A stretch of DNA of 64,000 nucleotides from an uncultured Bacteroidales bacterium (GTDB lineage: Bacteria; Bacteroidota; Bacteroidia; Bacteroidales; UBA932), in the NCBI GenBank assembly GCA_900319855.1, contig ONQC01000004.1, positions 124,001 through 188,000 of the forward strand, given 5' to 3'. The notes below the pieces were generated by a model. It ran no database searches. It worked only from the letters and a program-made list of their open reading frames with translations, and was not told the origin of the DNA. The position numbers and the translations under genes are program-made. Positions within the stretch are counted from its first letter, which is position 1; each line of letters begins with the position of its first letter. Shown here in pieces: positions 48,751 through 55,882 of the stretch.

Positions 48751-49213
48751 CTTTCAGTGCTTCTCTAAGGATTTTGCGGGCGCGGGAGAGTTGCATCCTC
48801 ACTGCGGCTGGCTCCATTCCGATTTCCTTGGCGATGTCTTCCAGCGTTCGTCCGCCATATTCTTTCTCTTCCAATATGTATCGTTGGGTATCTGTAAGAA
48901 GAGTCTGTATCTTTTGGTGCATCTTTTCGTAGGCCTCTTCTTTGTCGGCCTGGTCCGGAGGATCCTCGGAAATATCCGTTTTCAGGCTAACCGGCCTGTT
49001 TCGCCGCCGTTCATTCAAGCTGGCATTCCGGACAGACCTGGCCAGCAACGAGTCGGCCTCTTTTTCGGATTGCAACGGATATCGGCGTTGCCAGAGCCTG
49101 ACAAAACAGTCCTGCAGGATATCCTCTGCATCGGCCGCATCCGGAAGCATCTTCCCGGAGGTTGCCTTCAGTTTCTGCCGAAGTCGTATGAATGCATCTG
49201 TCAAATAGTCCAT
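48740..49213 (-). CDS. ECF sigma factor (sigma-70 family)
   Basis: The 157-residue protein holds region 2 (DAEDILQDCFVRLWQRRYPLQSE) and region 4 (TDTQRYILEEKEYGGRTLEDIAKEIGMEPAAVRMQLSRARKILREAL), which contact the -10 and -35 elements. There is no extra domain. It heads a leftward operon of sigma, anti-sigma, and two exported proteins, all overlapping or closely spaced, which suggests envelope sensing with autoregulation. Confidence 0.92.
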   Translation of the reverse strand: MDYLTDAFIRLRQKLKATSGKMLPDAADAEDILQDCFVRLWQRRYPLQSEKEADSLLARSVRNASLNERRRNRPVSLKTDISEDPPDQADKEEAYEKMHQKIQTLLTDTQRYILEEKEYGGRTLEDIAKEIGMEPAAVRMQLSRARKILREALKDDR

Positions 49214-49321
49214 GGTTGTCTCAAACGCGCATCTTTTGTGCCGCTCTACTTAAATAACACACCCATCTTCGGAATGTAACATGCAACCGGATGTATTTTT
49301 AAATGATAAGGGGGGAATAGC

Positions 49322-49354
49322 AAAAACCCCTCGCAGAAAAACTGCAAGGGGTTT
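49322..49354 (-). terminator. Terminator of the tRNA-Phe gene
   Basis: On the minus strand AAACCCCT and AGGGGTTT pair, with an inner GCAG/CTGC stem around a TTTTT loop, and a T-run follows. It begins five bases after the tRNA 3' end. Confidence 0.85.
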
Positions 49355-49358
49355 GAAG

Positions 49359-49431
49359 TGGTGCTGGGAAGAATCGAACTGCCGACACATGGATTTTCAG
49401 TCCATTGCTCTACCATCTGAGCTACAGCACC
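49359..49431 (-). tRNA. tRNA-Phe (GAA)
   Basis: The 73-base cloverleaf has acceptor GGTGCTG/CAGCACC, D-arm GCTC/GAGC, anticodon stem ATGGA/TCCAT with loop CTGAAAA (anticodon GAA), T-arm with TTCGATT, and discriminator A. CCA is not encoded. Confidence 0.95.
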
Positions 49432-49446
49432 ATCGTTTTGGGAATG

Positions 49447-49477
49447 CAAAGTTAGGTATTTTTTCGAAGTCTGCAAA
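49447..49477 (-). promoter_or_regulatory. Promoter of tRNA-Phe
   Basis: TTTG (49474-49477 on the minus strand), 19-base spacer and TAACTTTG (49447-49454) match the consensus. The start would be about 13 bases before the mature tRNA. Confidence 0.7.
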
Positions 49478-49537
49478 TGTTTCGAAAACTTTTTTGAAAC
49501 TTTCCCTTTGTGCCTATGAATTCTGCAGGGGATTGCC

Positions 49538-49545
49538 TATCTTTG
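49538..49545 (+). promoter_or_regulatory. -7 box TATCTTTG of the S9 peptidase gene
   Basis: An exact TAnnTTTG box lies 50 bases before the ATG at 49596. The nearest upstream TTTG is too far for standard spacing. Confidence 0.45.
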
Positions 49546-49595
49546 AAAAGATTGGCCGTAAGGCCGATGGCGTGTGAATTAATCCTATATCCCAT

Positions 49596-52406
49596 ATGAA
49601 ACAGAAACTTTTCTCCCTGTTGCTTGTCCTGCTGGCGGCCGGAACTCCGGCCCTGGCCCAGAAAAAGGCGATGGACCACGATGTCTATGACGGCTGGCAG
49701 CGCGTAGTTACGCCGCAGCTGACGGCGGACGGCAGCGTCCTCTCTTATCAGATTGCTCCGCAGGAAGGCGACGCCGAACTGATCCTCCGCCGGGTCTTCG
49801 ACGGCAAGGAAGTCCGGATTCCCCGCGGTTCCGGCCTGCTGACAGACGGCCAGTGGGCCTACTGCCTGGTCAAACCGGAATTCCAGAAGACCCGCCAGGC
49901 CAAGATCGAAAAGAAGAAAGCCGACCAGATGCCGAAGGATTCACTGGCGGTGGTCAATCTTAAGACCCTGGAAGTCAAGAAATATCCGGACGTGAAGGCC
50001 TTCAAGTCCGGCACAGACAAGATGCCGTTTGCCGCTTATACCTTCGACAAGGGGCTGGTTGTCGTGAACCCGACTGCGGGGACGGTCGACACCCTCAAGC
50101 ATGTGGACCAGTTCGTGTTCAGTCGTGATGGCGCCCGGTTGGCCCTGACTTTCAAAAAAGACAAGAAAGACAGCCTGTCTTACAATGGCCTCGCCCTATA
50201 CGATCCGGCCTCCAGGCAGCTGAATCCGCTGGATAAGGACAAGCCGTTCTATGGCGGTCTGACCTTCGACGACAGCGGCCGGAAACTGGCTTTCCTGGCC
50301 TCTACGGACTCTGTAAAGGATGGCAACAAGCACTGCGCCATCCTGCTCTCGGAAGACGGCATGGCGCCCAAGACGGTCATTGCCCAAGGTTACAAGGGCA
50401 AGAATGACTGGACGTTCAACGAGAATGCCGCACCCTTCTTCTCCCGGTCGGGTAACCGGCTGTTCGCCGGCATCGCCCCGTTTACCGGGCCGAAAGACAC
50501 CACGATCGTGGATTTCGAGACCGCGAAGCTGGACATCTGGAACTGGGATGCCTTGCTGACCCCGCCGATGCAGAAGGTCCAGGCCTCCCGGATCACCCGG
50601 CGGACCTATCCGGTCGTCATTGACCTGGCTACTTCCCGTCCGGTCCTGCTGTCCGAGAATGATTTCGAGTCGCTGACCTATATCCAGGGGGGAGACGGGA
50701 CCTGGGCCTTTGCCGAGGATGATTCCCCATACCGCCTGTCTTCCTATTGGGATTCCAACAATTTCAACGACATCCGCCTGGTCTCCCTGCGGGACGGCTC
50801 GCGCAAGGATGTGGCCGTCAAGCTGCCCGGTTCGGCGCGAATCTCCCCGGAAGGGAAGTATGTGATCTGGTACAACTATGATGACAGCCAGTGGTATACC
50901 TATGATATCGCTACGCAGGAAGAGGTCTGCCTGACGGCCGACAGCCGCGTCAATTTCTACGATGAAGAAGACGACCATCCGTCTCCGGCCGGTCCGTATG
51001 ACCGCAACCCGGTCTGGACGGCGGGAGACGAGTATGTCCTGATCTGCGACCGGTACGATGTCTGGAAATTCAAGGCGGACGGCAGCAAGGTCGAATGCCT
51101 GACCAAGGGCGTCGGACGGCAGAACCGGATCCGTTTCGGAAAAACATCCTATGTAGATTATGGTTGGAGCGCCAATGACCGGCGGCTCGGTGCCACGGTC
51201 GTTCCGACCGAGACCGGACAGTTCTGGCTGTCGGCCTTCGACGAGGTGTCCAAACAGAACGGCCTGGCCATGGTGACCGGTCTCAAGCCGCAGGAACCGG
51301 TCTGGTTTGTCGAGCCTTCTTCTTTCGGCACCGTGGTCATCGCGCGCAATGCACCGGTCGTTGCTTTCACGAAAGGGGATTTCCGTCATCCGTATAACCT
51401 TTACCTGGCTTACGATGCGACCAAGAAGGGCCTTTCCACAAAACCGTTCAGTCTCAAGCCTTCCCTGCAGAAACGTGTGGATGCGGCCTATGCGCTGACC
51501 GATATCAATAAACAGCAGGCCGACTACCGCTGGGGCGATGCCCGGCTGGTGCACTGGACGGCCTACGACGGCACATCGCTGGACGGTATCCTGATCGTGC
51601 CCGAAGACCTGAAGCCGGGGGAGAAGATCCCGATGATGATCTATTTCTATGAGCGGAACTCCGAGACGTTGTACAATTACCGGCAGCCGGCGCCTTCCCG
51701 TTCGACCGTGAATCCGGCCATGTATGTCAGCAATGGCTATGCATTCTTCATCCCAGACATCGTCTACAAGGATGGACATCCGGGCGAGAGCGCCTATAAC
51801 TGCATCTGCTCCGGTGCGGAGGCAATGTGCGAACAGTTCGGTTTCATCGACAAAGACCGCATGGCCATCCAGGGCCAGAGCTGGGGCGGTTACCAGACGG
51901 CTTACCTGATTACGCGTACGGACATGTTCGCGGCGGCGGGGGCCGGAGCCCCGGTCGGCAACATGACCAGCGCCTATGGCGGTATCCGCTGGGAGTCCGG
52001 TCTGGTGCGGGCCATGCAGTATGAACATGGCCAGAGCCGCATCGGCAAATCCATCTGGGAAGAGGGCGGCCTGGAACTGTACATCGAGAATTCCCCGATC
52101 TTCCATGTAGACAAGGTGAATACGCCGGTGCTGATCATGGCCAACGATGCGGACGGCGCCGTTCCGTGGTACCAGGGTATCGAATTCTTCTCCGACCTGC
52201 GCCGCTTCAGCAAGCCTGCCTGGATGCTGACCTACAATGACGAGGCGCACAACTTGGTCGAGCGCCGCAACAGCAAGGACCTGAGCAGACGGCTGCAGCA
52301 GTTCTTCGACCATTACCTGAAGGGTGCCCCGATGCCGGTCTGGATGAAATACGGTGTCCCGACCCACCGGAAGGGACAGGAATTCGGCTTCGAATACGCC
52401 GAATAA
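49596..52406 (+). CDS. Secreted S9 family prolyl oligopeptidase-like peptidase
   Basis: The 936-residue protein has a signal peptide (cut near ALA/Q22), a long beta-propeller-like region of WD-type repeats (about 30-640) and a C-terminal alpha/beta-hydrolase domain. The catalytic residues are visible: Ser762 in GQSWGGYQT, Asp851 or 853 in NDADGAVPW and His885 in NDEAHNL. S9 enzymes of this kind cut peptides after Pro or Ala, or as acyl-aminoacyl peptidases. It is probably periplasmic and feeds peptide use. It is monocistronic and followed by a very long palindromic terminator. Confidence 0.9.
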   Translation: MKQKLFSLLLVLLAAGTPALAQKKAMDHDVYDGWQRVVTPQLTADGSVLSYQIAPQEGDAELILRRVFDGKEVRIPRGSGLLTDGQWAYCLVKPEFQKTRQAKIEKKKADQMPKDSLAVVNLKTLEVKKYPDVKAFKSGTDKMPFAAYTFDKGLVVVNPTAGTVDTLKHVDQFVFSRDGARLALTFKKDKKDSLSYNGLALYDPASRQLNPLDKDKPFYGGLTFDDSGRKLAFLASTDSVKDGNKHCAILLSEDGMAPKTVIAQGYKGKNDWTFNENAAPFFSRSGNRLFAGIAPFTGPKDTTIVDFETAKLDIWNWDALLTPPMQKVQASRITRRTYPVVIDLATSRPVLLSENDFESLTYIQGGDGTWAFAEDDSPYRLSSYWDSNNFNDIRLVSLRDGSRKDVAVKLPGSARISPEGKYVIWYNYDDSQWYTYDIATQEEVCLTADSRVNFYDEEDDHPSPAGPYDRNPVWTAGDEYVLICDRYDVWKFKADGSKVECLTKGVGRQNRIRFGKTSYVDYGWSANDRRLGATVVPTETGQFWLSAFDEVSKQNGLAMVTGLKPQEPVWFVEPSSFGTVVIARNAPVVAFTKGDFRHPYNLYLAYDATKKGLSTKPFSLKPSLQKRVDAAYALTDINKQQADYRWGDARLVHWTAYDGTSLDGILIVPEDLKPGEKIPMMIYFYERNSETLYNYRQPAPSRSTVNPAMYVSNGYAFFIPDIVYKDGHPGESAYNCICSGAEAMCEQFGFIDKDRMAIQGQSWGGYQTAYLITRTDMFAAAGAGAPVGNMTSAYGGIRWESGLVRAMQYEHGQSRIGKSIWEEGGLELYIENSPIFHVDKVNTPVLIMANDADGAVPWYQGIEFFSDLRRFSKPAWMLTYNDEAHNLVERRNSKDLSRRLQQFFDHYLKGAPMPVWMKYGVPTHRKGQEFGFEYAE

Positions 52407-52414
52407 CGGACGTA

Positions 52415-52466
52415 GTCCCTACAAAAAGAGAGGAGGTCAACAAACCTCCTCTCTTTTTGTAGGGAC
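52415..52466. terminator. Perfect 23-bp palindrome shared with the tRNA-Val 3' end
   Basis: The arms at 52415-52437 and 52444-52466 match at all 23 positions around a CAACAA loop. The core ACAAAAAGAGAGGAGGT and its complement give terminators in both directions, with T-runs. The outer six bases of the right arm lie in the tRNA-Val acceptor stem. Confidence 0.9.
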
Positions 52467-52534
52467 GATCGGATTCGAACCGATGACCTCTTCAATGTGA
52501 CTGAAGCGCTCTAAACCAGCTGAGCTACGCCCCT
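52460..52534 (-). tRNA. tRNA-Val (CAC)
   Basis: The 75-base cloverleaf has acceptor AGGGGCG/CGTCCCT (one G-U), D-arm GCTC/GAGC, anticodon stem CTTCA/TGAAG with loop GTCACAT (anticodon CAC, reading GTG), T-arm with TTCGAAT and discriminator A. CCA is not encoded. The 3' acceptor strand is also part of a 23-bp palindrome. Confidence 0.93.
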
Positions 52535-52551
52535 GAATTTTTTCGGGAGAG

Positions 52552-52583
52552 CAAAGGTCGTACATTTTCTCGAAATAAACAAA
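52552..52583 (-). promoter_or_regulatory. Promoter of tRNA-Val
   Basis: TTTG (52580-52583 on the minus strand), 20 bases, GACCTTTG (52552-52559, 7 of 8). It is back to back with the DUF4332 promoter. Confidence 0.6.
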
Positions 52584-52599
52584 TTTTCGGAAAATAAAC

Positions 52600-52629
52600 T
52601 TGTTTGTGAAAAAAAAATCCCTATATTTG
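52600..52629 (+). promoter_or_regulatory. Promoter of the DUF4332 gene
   Basis: TTG (52600-52602), 19 bases, TATATTTG (52622-52629) in very AT-rich DNA. The leader would be about 54 bases. This looks like a strong promoter. Confidence 0.75.
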
Positions 52630-52685
52630 AAGTCAGAGTAAACACCAAGGTAAGAATTGTTTAACCCCCTTAATTCATAAACACT

Positions 52686-53093
52686 ATGGCTTATAAGATT
52701 ATCGACATCCAGGGCATCGGTCCTGTGTATGCTGAAAAACTGATCGCTGCCGGTATCGAAACCGTCCCGCAACTCCTTGAGAAAGGCAAGAGCCCGAAGG
52801 GCCGCAAGGAACTCGAGGATACAACCGGTATCCGTCATGACCTCATCCTGACCTGGGTCAACCACGCTGACCTGTTCCGTGTCAAGGGCATCGGTCCCCA
52901 GTTCTCCGAACTGCTTGAGGCCGCTGGTGTCGACACCGTCAAGGAACTCGCTCACCGCAATGCCGCCAATCTCGAAAAGACCATGATCGAGGTCAACGAG
53001 AAAGAGCACCGCACCAAGAGAGTCCCTACCGCCGGTGAACTCCAGAAGATGATCGATCAGGCCAAGGAACTCCCTGCTGTCGTAACCTACTAA
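52686..53093 (+). CDS. DUF4332 helix-hairpin-helix protein
   Basis: The 135-residue protein consists of two repeated helix-hairpin-helix units, IQGIGPVYAEKLIAAGIETVPQLLEKG (8-34) and VKGIGPQFSELLEAAGVDTVKELAHRN (about 66-92), followed by a charged helix. HhH units of this type bind DNA backbone without sequence choice. It has no signal peptide. With its strong promoter, own terminator and small size, it may be an abundant DNA-binding protein; this is inference. Confidence 0.9.
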   Translation: MAYKIIDIQGIGPVYAEKLIAAGIETVPQLLEKGKSPKGRKELEDTTGIRHDLILTWVNHADLFRVKGIGPQFSELLEAAGVDTVKELAHRNAANLEKTMIEVNEKEHRTKRVPTAGELQKMIDQAKELPAVVTY

Positions 53094-53112
53094 TCCCGTG
53101 TGCTGAATTATG

Positions 53113-53139
53113 GGCCGGCCTTCCGAGACCGGCCTTTTT
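53113..53139 (+). terminator. Terminator after DUF4332
   Basis: GGCCGG (53113-53118) pairs with CCGGCC (53129-53134), followed by TTTTTATT. Confidence 0.8.
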
Positions 53140-53155
53140 ATTACCCTTAGACTGT

Positions 53156-55681
53156 ATGAAACCATTTATGAACCCCATCCTTTATGGAATGGCATCGGCG
53201 GCCCTGTTATCCGCTTGTAACAGCGGTTCCGTCGGATCTGCCGGCGGCGGAGCTTTTCCCACGCCGGCCATCCCCCAAGACAAGACCCTCGAAGCCAATG
53301 TCGAAAAGACCCTGAAACAAATGACCCTCGACGAAAAAGTCGGGCAGATGGTCCAGATTACGATCGACCAGGTCATGGACGGCATCGAGGTGGATGAAGC
53401 CAAGCTCGAGGAAGTCGTCGGCCGTTATAAAGTCGGGTCCATCCTGAACGTCATCGCCAGCCGGGCGCAGACCGCCGCCCATACGGCCCGGGTCGTCCGC
53501 CGTTTCCAAGAGGTTTCCATGGAAAAGATCGGCATTCCGTGTCTGTACGGCCTGGACCAGATCCATGGTGCGACCTACCTCTCCGATGCCGTTTTCTTCC
53601 CGCAGGAAATCAATATCGCGGCCTCCTTCAACCGGGAAAACGCCCGCAACATGGGCAATGTCCTGGCCTATGAGACCCGTGCTTCCCTGACGCCGTGGGT
53701 ATTCTCCCCGGTCATGGACCTCGGCCGTGACGCCCGCTGGTCCCGCGGTTGGGAGAGCTGGGGCGAAGATCCGTACCTCTCTGCGGAGATGGCCCGTGAA
53801 ATCACGATTGCCGACCAGGGAACGGATCCGAACCACATCCCGACCGACAAGGTGGCCGCTTGCGCCAAGCATTACATGGCCTACGGCATTCCGCTGACGG
53901 GCAAGGACCGTACACCGGCCTATACCTCCGTCCAGGAGCTCCGGGAGCGTTATTTCGCCCCGTTCAAGGAGAGCATCCGCGCCGGAGCCCTCAGCGTCAT
54001 GGTGAATTCCGCTTCCATCAACGGTGTCCCGGTACATGCCAACAAGGAACTCCTGACCGGTTGGCTGAAGGAAGGCCTGAACTGGGACGGCATGATCGTC
54101 ACCGACTGGGCCGACGTGAACAACCTTTATACGCGTGAGCACGTCGCCGCCAACAAGGTGGAGGCCTTGGCGCTGGCCGTCAATGCCGGCATCGACATGA
54201 TCATGGATCCGTATGATGTGAAATGCTGCGACGACCTGAAGACCGCCATCGACCAGGGACTGATCCCGATGTCCCGCATTGACGACGCCGTCCGCCGCAT
54301 CCTCCGGCTCAAATACCGCCTCGACCTGTTCGAGCACCCGGTCTGGGATACCTCCGCTTTCGAAATGGGTCGTGCTGACTACAAGAAGCTGGCCCTGGCC
54401 GCGGCCATCGAATCTGAGGTCCTGCTCAAGAATGAGGGCGGCATCCTCCCGCTCAAGCAGGGGACCCGCATCCTCGTCACCGGCCCGAACGGCAACTCCA
54501 TGCGGACGCTGAACGGCGGCTGGTCCTATACCTGGCAGGGATCCGATACCAAGGAATTCGCGCAGGCCAACACCATTTATGAGGCCCTGGCCAACAAGTT
54601 CGGCGCCGGGAATGTCCGGTATGTTCCGGGCGTGACCTACAAGCCGGGCGGAGACTGGCAGGCGGAAGACGCCTCCGGGCTGCTGCTGGCTGCGGGCGCT
54701 GCTTTCCTGTCGGATGTCATCGTCTGCTGCATCGGCGAGAACAGCTATTGCGAGACGCCGGGCAACATGAACGACCTGAACCTGTCCGAGAACCAAAAGA
54801 CGCTGGTAAAGGCCCTTGCCAAGACCGGTAAACCGATCATCCTCGTGCTGAACGAGGGCCGACCGCGCATCATCAATGACATCGAGCCCCTGGCCGATGC
54901 CGTCATCGATGTGTTCCTCCCGTCCAACTATGGCGGCGACGCCCTGGCGGAACTGCTCGCCGGCGACGCCAACTTCAGCGCGAAGATGCCGATTACCTAT
55001 CCGAAATACATCAACGCCCTCCATACCTATGATTATAAGGTCTCCGAGAATGTCTCCACGATGGCCGGCGAGTACAACTACGACGCCAAGATGGACGTCC
55101 AGTGGGAGTTCGGCCACGGCCTGAGCTACACGACCTTCGAGTATGGCAATCTCCGGGTCGTCGATCCGAAGACGGGTGCCGAAATCGCGGGCAAGACTTC
55201 CGGCAGGGCCGGCAGTTTCGACCTGAACGCCTTGATCAAGAAGGCTTCCGACGGGGAAGAGCTGACGGATGAGGAGAAGAAGGCGCTGGCCCAGGCGTAT
55301 GGCCAGCAGCAGGAGACCGTCGCCGCAGCGGCTCCCGAAGCAGCTGCCGTCTTTACACCCGCTGACGAGCTGGTGTTCAAGGTGACCGTCAAGAATACCG
55401 GCGACCGGGCCGGCAAGGAGGCGGTGCTGCTGTATTCCAGCGACCTGGTGGCCAGCATGGTACCGGACAACCGCCGCCTGCGTGCCTTCGAGAAGATTTC
55501 CCTGGAACCGGGCGAGAGCAAGGAGGTGGAGATGCGCATCCCGGCCTCCGACCTGGCTTTCGTGGGACAGGATGGAAAATGGCGCCTGGAAGCCGGTGAT
55601 TTCCGGATTTCGGTCGGGAATCAGTACATCCTGGTCAAATGTTCCGACACAAAGGTTTGGAATCATCAGAATATTGATTAA
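53156..55681 (+). CDS. GH3 beta-glucosidase lipoprotein
   Basis: The 841-residue enzyme has a lipoprotein signal (LLSAC, Cys21). Its GH3 barrel carries KHYMAYG (238-244) and the nucleophile Asp317 in GMIVTDWADV. The second alpha/beta domain has a candidate acid/base Glu in CIGENSYCETPG, and a C-terminal fibronectin III-like domain ends the protein. It should remove terminal beta-glucosyl (or beta-xylosyl) residues from oligosaccharides in the periplasm. Residues of about 681-738 form a Lys/Glu- then Gln/Ala-rich insertion before the last domain. It precedes the PUL at 55.9 kb but is separated by a terminator and a tRNA. Confidence 0.93.
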   Translation: MKPFMNPILYGMASAALLSACNSGSVGSAGGGAFPTPAIPQDKTLEANVEKTLKQMTLDEKVGQMVQITIDQVMDGIEVDEAKLEEVVGRYKVGSILNVIASRAQTAAHTARVVRRFQEVSMEKIGIPCLYGLDQIHGATYLSDAVFFPQEINIAASFNRENARNMGNVLAYETRASLTPWVFSPVMDLGRDARWSRGWESWGEDPYLSAEMAREITIADQGTDPNHIPTDKVAACAKHYMAYGIPLTGKDRTPAYTSVQELRERYFAPFKESIRAGALSVMVNSASINGVPVHANKELLTGWLKEGLNWDGMIVTDWADVNNLYTREHVAANKVEALALAVNAGIDMIMDPYDVKCCDDLKTAIDQGLIPMSRIDDAVRRILRLKYRLDLFEHPVWDTSAFEMGRADYKKLALAAAIESEVLLKNEGGILPLKQGTRILVTGPNGNSMRTLNGGWSYTWQGSDTKEFAQANTIYEALANKFGAGNVRYVPGVTYKPGGDWQAEDASGLLLAAGAAFLSDVIVCCIGENSYCETPGNMNDLNLSENQKTLVKALAKTGKPIILVLNEGRPRIINDIEPLADAVIDVFLPSNYGGDALAELLAGDANFSAKMPITYPKYINALHTYDYKVSENVSTMAGEYNYDAKMDVQWEFGHGLSYTTFEYGNLRVVDPKTGAEIAGKTSGRAGSFDLNALIKKASDGEELTDEEKKALAQAYGQQQETVAAAAPEAAAVFTPADELVFKVTVKNTGDRAGKEAVLLYSSDLVASMVPDNRRLRAFEKISLEPGESKEVEMRIPASDLAFVGQDGKWRLEAGDFRISVGNQYILVKCSDTKVWNHQNID

Positions 55682-55686
55682 CTTTG
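55656..55686 (+). promoter_or_regulatory. Promoter of tRNA-Pro inside the end of the GH3 gene
   Basis: TTTG (55656-55659), 19 bases and TAACTTTG (55679-55686) match the consensus exactly. The -7 box begins on the GH3 stop codon TAA. Confidence 0.65.
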
Positions 55687-55687
55687 C

Positions 55688-55716
55688 AGTCCGATTTGAA
55701 AAAATCGGACTTTTTT
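55688..55716 (+). terminator. Terminator of the GH3 gene
   Basis: A 10-bp stem AGTCCGATTT/AAATCGGACT with GAAA loop, followed by T5-6. It lies between the predicted tRNA-Pro start site and the tRNA itself. Confidence 0.85.
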
Positions 55717-55789
55717 CTGGATGTAGCGCAGTTGGTAGCGCACCTGGTTAGGGACCAGGAGGTCGCTGGTTCAAGTCCAGTCATCCAGA
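55717..55789 (+). tRNA. tRNA-Pro (AGG)
   Basis: The 73-base cloverleaf has a perfect acceptor CTGGATG/CATCCAG with C1-G72 (typical of bacterial tRNA-Pro) and discriminator A, D-arm GCGC/GCGC, anticodon stem CCTGG/CCAGG with loop TTAGGGA, and T-arm CTGG/CCAG. Position 34 is A, so the anticodon is AGG (codon CCU, or more if edited to inosine). A34 is unusual in bacteria outside tRNA-Arg(ACG). Confidence 0.9.
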
Positions 55790-55800
55790 CCTGATAATCT

Positions 55801-55836
55801 GAGGTATTTACGTAAAAGTAGATACCTCTTTTTTTT
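55801..55836 (+). terminator. Terminator of tRNA-Pro
   Basis: GAGGTAT(T)TAC pairs with GTA(G)ATACCTC around GTAAAA, followed by a run of eight or more T. It lies 12 bases after the tRNA. Confidence 0.85.
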
Positions 55837-55882
55837 GTCCCGTTGCCGATTTCTGATTATCTTGCAGAAAAAAGCAAGAGAA

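Noticed and set aside
50196-52367. Open frame of 723 codons antisense to the S9 peptidase
   Set aside because: Shadow of the peptidase; no motif or signal peptide, composition odd (His/Arg-rich).
53207-55666. Open frame of 819 codons antisense to the GH3 gene
   Set aside because: High G+C with third-position bias leaves long antisense frames open. The + strand protein has complete GH3 motifs.
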